A program made the translations under genes and the position numbers. 64,000 nucleotides of DNA from Marisa cornuarietis. Taxonomy: Eukaryota > Mollusca > Gastropoda > Architaenioglossa > Ampullariidae. How positions within the stretch are numbered: the stretch's first letter is position 1; every line of letters starts with the position of its first letter. The DNA lies in assembly GCA_004794655.1 (NCBI GenBank), contig SMMW01000046.1, forward strand, positions 8,109,501 through 8,173,500. Direction: 5' to 3'. Below the pieces are notes generated by a model. The model was given only the letters and a program-made list of their open reading frames with translations. It ran no database searches and was not told the DNA's origin. Below, piece by piece: positions 10,622-23,400 of this stretch.

Positions 10622-13545
10622 CTTGGCAAATGCATGATCTTAATGACAGGCACAAATCTCCACCACTACCCTCTGCGGGAGTTCAAAGAAACGTGTCTCC
10701 TTGCTTTCACTGAGACTTGGCTGAGGGAGGCCGACAGTGACAATGATTTATATGTCAGCGGGTTTGGCCATCCCATTCACATGGACAGATGTCCTACTAT
10801 CACCAACAAATCGACCGGCGGGGGCGTGTGTTTTTACATAAATGAACGGTACTGCAACACCGCTGTGGTCAGGGAACGACTGAACCACCGATCTTGAATT
10901 GCTGGCCATTTCCCTCCGTCCTTACCTCATCCCCACATACACCCACATGCCAACGCAAAGTCCGCCGCTCACCTGATCGCCGACGTGAATCACAAGTTAA
11001 TCATAATTTGTCCGGACGTTCCTAAGCTTATCCTTGGTGATTTTAATCATTGCCGGCTTACTGGGATGCTTAAAGGCTATGAGCATTATGTATCCTGCTC
11101 CATCACACAATGAATCAAATCAATCAGTCCTCCTTGTGCCGTCTGGCACGTGAAGCGACAGCTAGGGACCTCCATCTGGTTCTGTCTGCTGTTGTTCTGG
11201 GGGCTGTCTCGAGTGATAGGCCTCTGTTCTTGAGGTCCTTTTAGATGGATCGCCTCCACGTCTCTTTGGGCCTCCCTCTGTTCCTCTTTCCCTGTGGTGT
11301 CCATCGCAGGGCTGTTCTGGGGATTAGTCTGGAGGCATGCGGCAGACATGACCTAACCATCGCCAGCGCCGCAGTTGGATCGCTTCTGCCAAGGTGCACA
11401 TCCCCACCCTCTCGCGCAGTTCTTCATTTGAGATGGTGTTGGTGCAGAAGATCTTTTGTATGCGCCGCAGACACTTAGTTTGAAACACTTCTAGCTTTTT
11501 CTTGATGGAGGCTGTGGTCTTCCAGCACTCTGACCCATATAAGAGGACACTGAGGACGTTGCTCTTGAAGATCCCGATCTTTGTATGGATGATGAGCACA
11601 GTGAATCTCCAGATGGGCTTAAGCATTGCAAAAGCTTGGTTGGCTTTGCTGATCCTGGTGTTGACCTCCTGTTTACACTCACCATCTGCTGTCACCTTGT
11701 TGTCTAGATACACAAATTCTTTTACATCCACTTGTGGACTCCCGCTGATTGTGATTGGGTTATTGTTTGTTCTGTTGTTCCTTAGGACTTGTGTTTTTTT
11801 AGTGTTGACTCTGAGTCCTATCATGCTGGCAGTCTTACTAATGTTTTCGGTCTTATCTTGCAGGTCTGGTGCCTATGGGATAGCAGTCCTAGGTCGTCGA
11901 CATAGTCTAGATCTTCCAAGACTGTGGTTAGAGTCCACTGTAGGCCCTGTCGACTTCCTTGTGTGACTCGGCGCATGAGCCAATCAATGGCCAGTGTGAA
12001 CAGTATTGGTGACAGGATGCACCCTTGCTTGACGCCTGTGTCCACTTTAAAGGGTTCAGTCAGCTGGTTGTTGTGGATGACCTGGCATTCAAAATTTTCG
12101 TATGACTTGATGATGTTAACCAGTTTCCTTGGGATGCCATAGTTCCGTAGAATCTTCCATAGAGAGACATGGTGTAGGCTGTCAAATGCCTTCTCAAAGC
12201 CAATAAAGGCCATATACAGGGGGCTGTTCCACTCCTGCGATTGTTCCAGGATCTGTCGAAACACAAAGATATGGTCAATGCATGATTGTCCTTTTAGGAA
12301 GCCAGCTTGTTCTTGTCGGAGTATGGAGTCTACTGTTGTTGTAATGCGCTGGAGAATTATACGGCTAAAAATTTTGCTGGTGGCGGATAGCAATATGATG
12401 CCTCTCCAGTTATTACAGTCACCAGAGGAATCCAGTTATTGACCTTAGTTACAGCAGTGCCGCCAGCGCTTACAAAGCTCTATGCCTACCATCGCTTGGA
12501 GTGTCGTATCATAACAGCATTTTCCTAGCGCCGGTGTGTAAGTCAGTGTGTCGGCGATTTACACCTGTGGTGAAGACAATAAAGTGCTGGACAGAAGAGA
12601 GTATCACCCGCCTGCAAGGCTTCTTCGATTGCACAGACGGGCAGGTTTTCTATAATCCCAGATTTCCAGTGACAATCTAGATGACTTGGCTGATGTTGTA
12701 TCTTCCTACCTCACTTTCTGTGTTGACACAGTTATACCCTCCAAGGAAACTGTCATCTTTCCTAATAATAAACCCTGGGTAGTGAAGGAACTTAAATCTG
12801 TGTTGAATAATAAGAAGCGTGTATTGTATACTGGAACTGTACATGACAAAAAAAGTAGTGAACAGGGAGGTGCGGGATGCCATTAGGGAGGCTTAGAATA
12901 GGTACAAAGAAACAAATTGAGTTGCAGTTCAGTAGTGGTGATCTCAGGGCAGCATGGCATGGTATTAAGAATATGTCTTCTGTCAATCACAAAGAAAACC
13001 GCTTTTAAAAAAACAGTGGCACCGGCAGGGTTGATGAGTGTGATCTTCCCAACGTGCTTAATTCTTTATATGCCCGCTTTGAGCAACATGACTTCTCTCA
13101 CAATGTTTCCATATTAAAACAGTCTCTGGTCCCTGAGCATTGGTTAGTGATTGCCCAGTCCTGTGTCAAAGATCTGAGTAAATGTTAACAAGGCTCTGGG
13201 TCCAGATGGAATTAGTGCACGCAGCCTCCAGTACTGTGCCGAACAACTTAGCGGAATTTTACAGCATTTAATCCAGCTGTCTGTAGATTCTGGTCATATT
13301 CCTGATACTTGGAAACTTTTGCACATTTTGCTTATCCCAAAAATCACTTGGCCCAGTCAACCCGACTTCAGACCAGTGGCTCTTACCTCACTCATCATGA
13401 AATCACTTGAGAAAATCATATGAACAGGCTCATGGTGCTTTACACCCCCACGCTTCCATAAATATGTATGTATTATTTGTAGTATGAGCACTATCTGGAA
13501 TTGCCCATGTGGATAAATAAAGTTGTATTATTGTATTTTATGACC
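10622..13545 (+). mobile_element. Rex1/CR1-like non-LTR retrotransposon, interrupted and decayed
   Basis: The left part (10634-11095) encodes an endonuclease domain: LLAFTETWL, then LILGDFNH near 11030-11050. The protein resumes after a nested element with AYKALCLPSLG (12470-12500), FTPVVKTIKCWTEESITRLQ (near 12555-12615), then the reverse-transcriptase start NKALGPDGIS (13190s) and FRPVALTSLIMKSLEKI (13370-13420). It then jumps directly to a 3' untranslated tail ending near 13545. The palm and thumb of the reverse transcriptase are deleted and several stops are present. Clade assignment comes from the motif style. Confidence 0.8.
11098..12418 (-). mobile_element. RTE/craniate-type non-LTR element nested inside the Rex1-like element
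   Basis: The - strand carries reverse-transcriptase blocks: LLSATSKIFSRIILQRI, QAGFLKGQSCIDHIF, FIGFEKAFDSLHH, GVKQGCILSPILFTLAIDWL and the active site YVDD (ORF 12393-11821), then MIGLRVNTKKTQ and a C-terminal half with LYGSECW and RRWRWLGHVCRMP (ORF 11824-11324). The two ORFs belong to one protein separated by a single frameshift just after YVDD. The 3' end reads RQNQMEVPSCRFTCQTAQGG. The 5' end is truncated. It splits the surrounding + strand element, so it inserted later. Confidence 0.85.
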
Positions 13546-13936
13546 ATGTTCATGTTCCAGCTGACTGTACATATACAGTTTTGGAGATGACTGCATTATA
13601 TCTTTAAAAATATGATAAATAGAACCTTCTATAACATGAAAATTCTTCAGTTTAACTGATAGACTACTTTTAAAAGTCGATTTGAGACTATTACGGCACG
13701 TAGAAATACAGAAAACTTGACTGACCACAGTGTTCACATCCCTGAGACAGCAGTGAGGCGGCTCCTCTTGCCTGTACCGGAAGTCAGTAGCTTTGTCATG
13801 GCGGCTACAGGTCTTTACGCTGAATGTATGGTCTATGTAAGTTTGTGGTCTCTGCTGTGTAGAAAGTTTTGAGCATAACACAAGTACATCACAATTTCTC
13901 CTTATTATGTCCCGAATTACTACTTAGTTTCAGCCT
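13546..13936. other. Unassigned spacer before RDH copy 2
   Basis: A 117-codon ORF exists on the - strand (13881-13528) but resembles no family I know and has no splice or start context. Treated as non-coding. Confidence 0.3.
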
Positions 13937-14011
13937 GCATTTCCAGGGTACGTTGCTTATATGCTCAACTTGTGCCGATAGTTGACTAAAGCAGATTAAA
14001 CAAGGACGAAA
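13937..14011 (+). promoter_or_regulatory. Conserved 5' flank/leader of RDH copy 2
   Basis: Counterpart of 2104-2196, ending at the start codon of copy 2. Only this short stretch is shared upstream of the genes, so the copies may have different distal control: copy 1 is preceded by degraded retroelement DNA and copy 2 by a different sequence. Confidence 0.4.
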
Positions 14012-17000
14012 ATGGACTTGACATCGTTTGCTTTCCCTTTGAGCATTTTATGTGCTGCTGTGATATGTGGTTTACTGTTACGGTGAGATTATTTTCTTCT
14101 CAAATCACGACAGATGCATTTATTACATTTTAGAAACTCGATTTCTTGAAAGTACTGATCAAGATGGCAGAAGAAGGGGGTGTGGAGGTGCGTCGAAAGC
14201 TCCAGTAAGTGTGTAAAAGTTTAATAGTTTTCGTTTGACCACGATCAACATGATTTTGAGCTCATATTTCGTCTGCGTGTTTCGTTCGGGAATAATTATC
14301 TCTTCACCTCTGACAGCAATAAAATCCGCACTTGACAGTTTTCTGTTTACCAAGCAACCATTCACGATAATTAAATAAGTGTATTTGATATGTCATGCTT
14401 TTTTGGATACAACTTGAAGGCCATATCAACAAGAACAGCGTACTTTATTTGATCTCACGATCGTGTCGTCACATGGTTGCACAACCGCCCATCCACCCTC
14501 TAAACTTCAAAATACCATTGAAAATATTTCTCACCACTCACTGTTCAGAAATGGTTATTGTATGATGCAGTAGAATTCATGCAGATAAAATGTGTGTGTA
14601 GGCATTACTTGAGTGGCGGATGGTTCTTTGGGAAAGAACGCATTCCAGGCAAAACAGTGATCATCACTGGAGCAAACACAGGGATTGGAAAAGAAACAGC
14701 TTTAGAACTGGCTCGACGAGGTATAACTTTTACAGTAAAATGTTTTGGCAAAACAGTGGATGAAGTTTGTTTTTCATTATTCCTGCTCAGAGGTAAACAT
14801 TAGACCAAGAAACTTATACGTTTTTGGAAAGGAATTAACTTGAATTTTGCAAAAAAAATAATGAAAATCGCCTTGGCCATGTTTTTGGTTATGTGTGGAT
14901 AGCTGTTACAACAGAGACATATTATTATAAGACATGTTAACAATCTTTGTACCAGGTTATTAAGTTTTTAAAAGTAATATTTGGTTAGGAATAAAATAAA
15001 CACAACCATTCAACCACCTTGGGCATCACGTGCACTTTGAAATGCATAATAAATTTACTTAATGGGCATAAATACTGATGATGTTTTTTATATATTAATA
15101 ATTTAATTTTTTTCCACAGGTGGTCGAGTTATACTTGCCTGTCGTGACATGGTAAAAGCACAGAGTGCTTGTGAAGAAATTAAAAGAGAGACTGGAAGTA
15201 ATAATGTTGTGGTAAAGAAACTCGATCTTTCAAGCATGAAGTCTATCAGAGCATTTGCTGAAGACATCAATACTAGTGAGTATTTACATTTCTCCATGTA
15301 CTTACACAAGATTCATATCATTTAACATAATACCTTGAACCTTTGTGACTAGATTATCACATTGCTGTATTTAATGCTCTGTGGTATGCTCTAAGGTAAA
15401 GCATGTAAGTTGTTTGCAAGGTGAAGGTAGTGTCTTTCTCATACTACGAGCCTTCAAACATTACAGCACCCATGATGTCCAGGAACAGTATAGATTACAA
15501 AGATTGAGGAAACCGTTTTAAATGGCAGTAATAAAGAGCTTTGTAAAAGTACCATTAATAGACTTTAGAAAATCAGATGCATTTACATGACGTCATCCTG
15601 TTATCTCTCTCTCTCTCATGCACACACAATTTGAAATGTTTGCTGTTTGTACGCAGGAAACAAAACATGATCACATGTTTATTGTCAGCTTGATGTTTTA
15701 CTTAACAAAAGGTTTTTACACGTACAGTTTGTGTAGCTCTCATATGGTAAATAAAGAAAAAGCACATAGGTTTTTAGTGAAAGAAAAAGATTTTTGGTGA
15801 CGTGAAAGATTTTTGTGAACAGTGAATATATTGAAGAGTTATCCATTGATTTACATCCGAAATTGATTTCCTCAGATGAACAGCAGGTGAACATCCTCAT
15901 CAACAATGCAGGTATCATGTTTTGTTCCAAGATGGTTACAGAGGATGGTTTTGAGATGCAGCTGGGTGTCAATCATCTAGGTATTTATGTCATTTGGCAA
16001 TAAGTTCTTGATAATATTGTATTCAGTGCTGATATTATTAGGCTGAATGTCGACCTTGTGGGTTTTGCTTTTGTTTCCTTATTGTGTTTGGTTTCTTGTG
16101 TGCTTTTATTGGTTGTATCAGTGCATGTTAACTAGAGAATTATATTTGAAAAAAAAAGGAATTTCTTTCTCCATGATTATATTCTTTAAATACTTAGTAA
16201 TACATATTTGTTGCTTGTGCTTATGAGTTGCAACTTGGGTGATTTTATCTAAGGAGTAGTTTGAAGAGTATTTTACAGTTCTGTTTACAAAGTCTTTTTG
16301 CTACTTTTAGTTGGAATATTGGTGATTGTAGAATTGCTGGTTTTTATTTCTTCAGGCCATTTCCTGCTTACCATGTTGCTGCTGGAGAAGATGAAGGCTT
16401 CAGCTCCCAGTCGCATTGTTAATGTGTCCAGTCTTGCGCACAAACGTTTTTTTATGAACTTTGATGACCTGAACAGTGACAAATCGTATAGCCGATTACA
16501 TGCTTATGCACAAAGCAAGCTTGCCAATGTGCTGTTTACTCGTGAACTTGCAAAGAAACTGGAAAGTGAGTTTGTTTCTTAGAGCATAGTAACATGCAAT
16601 AGAATGCTTCTTGATATTTAAGGGCTAGTTGCTGACCATCAGTCTAACACCTGACATGGAGCTTGTATCCATGTCTTGGGAACTTGTTTGTGTGCAATTT
16701 ATAATTTAGTAATGATGACATAGTTATGTGATAAATAGATTTTCAGATGTTTTTCTTAAAATGAGAAAGTGCTTTGGTACTGTGTGAAGTTTTTGTTGTA
16801 TATTTAAATAATTCAGTGTAGCAGACTTGCTTATTATTTGCCTGTAGAGTGCAGCATATAAAGTACTGATTAACTCTCAGTATTTATTGATCACAAAGAC
16901 ATTTAAAAAGGGCTGTGTAAGTTACTTGCCCTGTATGTCCACAGTGTTGTAATGGTGTGCCTATTTACCTTACCTTTTCTCTGTTTTTGTGCTTAAGGGA

Positions 17001-17783
17001 CATTTTGGGATGATTGTTAGTAAACTAGATGTTCACGATTTTCATTGTCTGTCAACAGACACAGGAGTCACAGTATACGCCTTGCACCCTGGTGTGGTGG
17101 ACACTGAACTTCTCCGACATGTATTTATCAATAAGTGGCAGATTTGCCGCATTCTGATGAAACCTTTCTCATGGCTCCTGTTTAAGACACCTGCACAAGG
17201 AGCACAAACTACACTGTACTGTGCACTGGCATCAGAGTTAGAAGGGGTGTCAGGAAAATACTACAGGTACAGCAGCTGGAAGTGGCTGTCTAGATTTTAT
17301 TTTCTATGTGGAAGTTTAAGGAATGCAGGGTATACACTATTCAGTCATCAGCAATTGTCAAATAATGATAATCTTCTCTGTGATTGCTTTCTCAGTAATT
17401 GCAATGTATTGTGGCTGTTGAAAAATAGCGTGCTGCATTATTTGGTGACCTTAAATGATAAATTGCTAATGGCCATAGGTTTCAGATTATTAGTAAATTA
17501 AATGTGTGGATTTTACTGTGTTCTACAGATTGCTGTTGTGTCGGTGAGCAGACACCAAAGGTCCTGTTGATGCTAGCTGAAAGTCGGACTCAGTGTGTTA
17601 AAAATTTAAGCACTTAAGCCTACTACATTACATAGCTCAGTTATGGACTGTCTCATCATCAATTGCACCATTGGTTACAGTGACTGTAAGGAGAAGTCTC
17701 CTTCCAAAGCAGCTCAAGATGATGTAGCAGCGAAGCAGCTGTGGGCTGTCAGCGAAAAGTGGACTCAGCTTTCACACACCTAA
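14012..17783 (+). CDS. Retinol dehydrogenase 11/12/13/14-like SDR, tandem copy 2
   Basis: Second intact copy of the same SDR gene. Coding exons: 14012-14082, 14602-14720, 15120-15275, 15876-15980, 16356-16565, 17059-17266, 17681-17783. Exon lengths (71, 119, 156, 105, 210, 208, 103) and phases equal those of copy 1, again giving 323 aa. TGANTGIG, the canonical NNAG (about residues 125-128), [13 protein letters not shown] and LHPG are all present, so this copy keeps every landmark of a working enzyme. Exon 3 is identical to copy 1 by eye. Exon 5 differs at many positions, such as SLAHKRFF against SQTHNVGV and TREL against TCEL. Introns are shorter because the transposon insertions of copy 1 are missing. 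Substrate and membrane location are inferred from RDH11-14 relatives, not seen here. Confidence 0.9.
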
Positions 17784-19240
17784 GCCATTCTGAGACTGGA
17801 ACCTGCCTCCTTGCTATGGTGCTCTCGTGTAATGTTGCACATAACTTTTTCTCCTTTAAAATTGCTCAGTATGTCTTAAAAATCCATTAAAATTGGGTCG
17901 TAACTGAAAGGGGTCATAGTAGGGAGATCAATCAGACTGTTTTCATTCCTCTAACTAGGACATCAGACACCTATAGATTCAAGTTCATTTATTTAACTAC
18001 TGAAATAATACTCTTAAAAAAACATATTCGCTTTTACTTGATCATGGTTGTTATTATAGCTTTATACAGGAATTAACTCTTCATGTAAGTGCAGTCCATC
18101 AGTACGCATGAACTGGTAGACAAAGACATTCTCTTAAAATTCACCATTTATATATTGTGCATGATTTCTGCAAAAAAGTTGCAGTAAAGCACAAACAGTT
18201 GGACACGTGACTTCTGCAAAAGGTCGTTAATAACGCACAATCGACTGATGTGTGCTGGTAATGAGACAACAATGAACGGTCGCTGGCCATTTTCACCAAA
18301 AACCACATTACTCTGGCTACATCAACCTCTTTCCCCAGTCAAATCAATCCGGCCATGACCACCATTTCTACTTAAGACATCATCATCCCAAAATGAAAGT
18401 CAAGTCAACCAGGCTGAATGAATGCCTGAGGAGTATCACCTGTTTCACATTAACCAAATGTCTGCCTATATATTTATTAACAACCTCCAAACTAAAGAAT
18501 AATGACAACAAGGGCTTTAAAAAATATTTAAGAGAACATGTGCCATTGTGTGATTTGTTCTCTGAATATGTATTGCTAAGCAACCGTTTTTGTTTAGTAC
18601 CATGCTTGGTGAAGTTGTTCCAACAATGCATGGTTTTGTTGATAATATTTGACATTGTTATTAATTACTCCTGCCCCTGGAGATCGACGTCATTTGAGTC
18701 CTAACGGATTTGACTTTCAGTGTTGAGACGATATGGTAGCTATGACTGGAGCAATAGGTTTGGGTTAAAATGACCCATAGAGCAAGCAGTCTTTCAAAAT
18801 TTACTTATTTTATGTAATTTCTGCAAAAATCATAACTTAATAGGGTAAGGGGTACTTGTACTTAGTTTTGTTCATCGTGCAACTTTTTCAAAAAAAGACA
18901 TAATAGAGCAAAAACTGTCAGAGGTAAGAGGAGGTAGTCGTAATAGTAAATAGAGATTCCATTTATATAGCAAATATACGTCTATGCATAATTTTTCAGT
19001 TGTGATCGGGAAGGTCTAAATAAAGAGGTTTTACTTGATTAATAATTGGAGACTTTTGAATAGCTCAGCATCACATGCTGTCCAAATGTTACAGTTCAGT
19101 CGATCAGGGTAAACATAAAAATGAAGCTAATAGATGTGACCTATAAAAGACATCAGCTTGTCAGTAACCCTGCATTATCAGTATTCTTTCTAAGGTTTAA
19201 TGTTAAGATTTTTATCTGTTCATAATGTTTTTAATAAACA
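17784..19240 (+). other. 3' flank of RDH copy 2, probable 3' UTR
   Basis: Collinear with the 3' flank of copy 1, with small indels. The shared AATAAA lies at 19019-19024 in ggtctaaataaagagg. No coding sequence seen. Confidence 0.4.
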
Positions 19241-19765
19241 TGTATGCTTTAGATTATTTATAAGTGCCTTACACTTGGCAATTCTTTGTCATTTAAATGG
19301 CCACCTTGCTTAAACCTCTTCCAGCAGAATTTCAGTAGTTGCTGTAGAGAGTTGTATGTAGATGGTTGTATGTTGTATGTCTGTAGATGTATACCGCCAT
19401 CAAATCCCTTAAATGTGCACTAAAAAAACATCTATGAATGTTACTTCTTACACCAATCAAAACTATTGTCTAATCCTCTTTCACTTTTTTTTCCGCCTAT
19501 TGATATGTTGTCAATAGTTGTGATTATAATCTATCAACTAGGCTGCCTGCTTGTCTTCCTCTGCAGATTAATGATACTCCCCATCTTTACTGTTTGTTCT
19601 CTGATCCCTCTTTTATTCCTTTGTCTGTATGGTTGTTTTTCCTTCCGTTCTTCATATACTGTCCATGTCTCAAGCACTGAGAGCATGCTCCTTCATGAGG
19701 GTGATCATGCACTACATAAATCATGCATTATTAGTATGTTGCACTAGATAGATGATTGTATGTTT
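19240..19765 (+). mobile_element. Old non-LTR 3' fragment downstream of RDH copy 2
   Basis: Counterpart of the fragment at 8850-9622: the stretch IKSLKCALKKH near 19400-19430 is a decayed form of the SFKCALKTNLF signature, followed by the same 3' sequence. It was copied together with the gene. Confidence 0.5.
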
Positions 19766-19809
19766 TAGGTTGTATGTAGGATGTAGATGGTTGTATGTAT
19801 TCCAGGAAC

Positions 19810-20384
19810 CCATGACCATCCAACCTTATTGTGTCCTTTTGTAAGTGTTGGGCCATATTTTTAGATTGCCTTCTCAACAAAGAAACCCATGATCCTTGAT
19901 ATATGCACCATGATGTTAGTGATAAAGCTGTTAGAAGATCACTGATGCAAATACTTTGTGATTTGGTGCCCTCTTTACAAAATTTTGTTCAACTGCCATG
20001 ACTTTACTGTACCAGCCAGTGATTTGATAATGTTTGGTTGGTGACTGAAATGCAATGAAGTACATTACTTTTGGCAATATAGTTTAATTGCAAGGTTGCT
20101 GGACTTTGTAACCTCACAAATCCAAGCCCAGCTCAGTTATTAAACTCTGTATGGGGGGTGTTTGTGTGGAAGGGGAAAAGAGGATAATTTGATGTGACCA
20201 AGTGTGCTACTTTGCAATGAAATGCACAAACATGATAAAATTAGTGAAGTTTATTTATTTGACCAGTAGGCATTTTAACCTTTTCAGATATATACAATCA
20301 TTTAAAAAAAAAGTGAGCTAAACAATTTGATATTTTTGTCACGGATCAAGCTTAAAATGTGTAACAGTTTGAAACATCTGCATT

Positions 20385-20420
<36 letters not shown>

Positions 20421-23400
20421 CCACATATAGTCATTTCACTTTTTATAGTAGAATCACTACAACATGAAACCACTTAGAATTAAAAATTCCTTATGACAAC
20501 CATTTTAGTCATGAAGTAACCTGAATCTTATATTGTGATGGAAACCAAAATGCTAAAAAATGAATAATTCTGAAAATCTTATCCCCAGAATTTAAAAAAC
20601 CCCCAACAAATTCAACCTTCACAAAAGTTATTGCATGATCCTTCCACTGCACATCAAGGAAGCTGCAAAGTATTTAATTTCAACTGTGACCGAGTTAACA
20701 GCATAATCCCTGTAATACAACCAGCTAGAGCTTTGTATCACTGCAGCTGTAAAAAGAATACGGTAGCATCAAAACTAAAGACGGCCGTAGTGATAAATAT
20801 CACCTGTTTGGCTGTGACATCACCCACCTCCATTTCCAGTCTGGAAAGTCTGTTCCCTATGTCGATGACAGTTTGAAATAATTTGACACTGGCCAGTTAA
20901 CAGTAAACGAGCAAAGACAACAAGGCTGACTGCGAAAAGTGGACATATCAAATAACCATGAGCAAGCCACAGTCACAACAGCCTGGGGTCAAAATAGTGG
21001 CACTGTTGTGGTATGTTACAAACAAGTTTTTTTTTTTTTTTGCAGAGTTGATACTCCAGACTTTCCTCCTGACCCTCTCCCACTCTGCCCTGGTTTGAAG
21101 AGATCAATCACCTTGCTCTTTGCAGCATCACTAGCAAACAAAAGTTAACAATGTCCCAGCCTCAACTTTCACAAAAACAGCTCAGCACAGTCACCCAGAG
21201 CCAGAGAACATCACAAGGTCTTTGATAACACAGTAGAAAGAGCTGGCAGATGCCAGTCCTGCATATTATAAAGTACACTTGTACAAAGGGAATGCTAGGA
21301 GTTGTGACAAGCACTAACAAACAGAACAATCTAGATATTTCTGACTAGAATGCCCACATGGAAGCAACAACAATAAAAAATACTTAAAGGCAAATACAGC
21401 ATATCCACTGTTCACTCAATCTATAACTTGTTCCTTTAATGAGAATAGGGAGTGAGAATGAATGCAAAATTATCCTTTCATAACACTGTATGATGCAGCT
21501 GTCTGAACAGAGTAAAAGTGAGACATGAAGATGTACTAATGACCGAGGTGTAATCTGACATAACTTGCCATTCAGTCACGACTAATACCTTGGTCTCTAC
21601 ATGAGTGATCAGCAAAATAACAATTATGAGGCAAACACCTGTAAAGCATACTTTTGTTTGCATGTTCTGAGGAGGAGGGGTGGCCCTTGTAGGGACTACT
21701 CCAGACATGCCCTTGTCAGCATGTCTGATTTCTCTCGTCCCAAATGGATAGTAACTTTATTTGAAAAACTACAGGTTAAGGCGAGGCAAAACTACAGGCT
21801 CGCTGTGAATCAATGAGCAAGCCTATATAGTAAATGTAGTCAAGTAGTCGCATCCTCTAATCCGCCTCCACATTCTCCTCCAAGAATTTTTTTCCTCCCC
21901 TCGGAAAAATTGTCAGACAATCTACGAATCTTAATGTGTAGACCAAAGTCATACTATCAGACCATCCGACAGCACCTGCTCTTTACCTGCAGATTGTTGG
22001 AGGCTATGCACACCTTCCTTCTGTGAATTAACTTTGCAACACAGTTCTCACTGAGCTTCATTCAACAGGGGGAGTGAAAATCTTACTTGGCTAGAATGAC
22101 TTCCATGATCCACAAAGTATCAAGAATTCCAGAAAAATACCAGTTTTAAAAGTACCAATTTCCTTCAACAAATTATAATTTTAGTTTTTTTTTTTATAAG
22201 GAACCCACAAAGTTCAAATTTTTCAGTGGCAAAGACTGCTGCAATTACTGAAGGAATAAAACCATAAGAACCCCACCAGTAAAAATCTGAGTAATCACAC
22301 TATAGAAAGAGAAAGTAAAACTGTTTTCCTAAATAAGTGCACCAAGAGTTCATGATACCTAGCACTGGTGAAAATCCAATATTAACAGTGACCCAGGAAA
22401 CATATCAAGATGTTAAATTTTGTCACCCAAAAGAGGACTGGAAGAAATAGCCAGGAACACCGCTGCAGCCAAAAGACCAAGGCATGACCACATTCTTGTT
22501 CAAGGGTGAAAGACACTGCCTTAGAAAGGATCACAGCATCACAAAAAAACAATCACAGACCAAGTTCAAGGGCACTGACTTAAGTTTAGTTTTTTTTCCT
22601 AACAATGCTGTTAACTGCATTTTAATGGACAACAAAATTATGAAACAAATGTGCAATTAACACCATATGCACACAACACAATTTTTTTCTCACTGAATCA
22701 ACAAAACCTGGACCAAATAATCAGATTTACAGAAAATGCACAGAGCATATCTTTGAAAATGGTACAACAGGGATCTAAATGTTATCAGAGTACAACTCAT
22801 ACTGTACTTGATAATTTACAATGATCTGCACTGTTGTCAGTATTAACATTCCAGTATTTTGAAGCCAAATGTTTTGCTATTATAGGGTTCCATGTCTGTG
22901 ACAAGTCGGTGCTCAATGTAGCTTTAGTTGATTAGTATTCTGATCGAGATCACAGAAAATAATTCAATGGCTTAATTTTCACAATGTAAAGCACACAATG
23001 ATTCTAGCAAAAATAGGTATGAAAAGGTTATGCAAAAGTAATAGGAAAGTTTGTAGAGTTAAGTATTTCTAAACAATATTCTTGTCAGGTAATAAATATA
23101 GCTGTACAAGTATTAGGACGATTTAGACAGACTTCCATAAATACAATTATATATTTTCATATTAGCAGATTATAGGAGCTTTAATATGCTGTGTCATGAT
23201 CTACAAATCCTCTTCTGAAAATAAAAAATTTCACTGGTCATCTGCAGTAAATTATTACAAATTTGTAACTGATGGGACACGAACACTGTCCACAGGCAAT
23301 CTGGTAGATCTCTTTTCTAGACGGCTTACCTGGCACAGCGCTAAGCCACAAGGGAGCCCTCTGAACAGGAATCTCATAATTCATCACTGAAGCCTAAGTA

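Larger units (their letters stand above)
13937..19809 (+). repeat. Duplicated block, unit 2 (contains RDH copy 2)
   Basis: Partner of the block at 2104-9622. Homology covers the 5' flank, gene, 3' flank and an old non-LTR fragment near 19.25-19.76 kb, so that fragment was present before the duplication. Homology stops near 19809, where the text becomes unrelated to the sequence after 9622. Confidence 0.85.

Noticed and set aside
13528..13881. 117-codon - strand ORF before RDH copy 2
   Set aside because: No family resemblance, no matching sequence before copy 1, and AT-rich composition.
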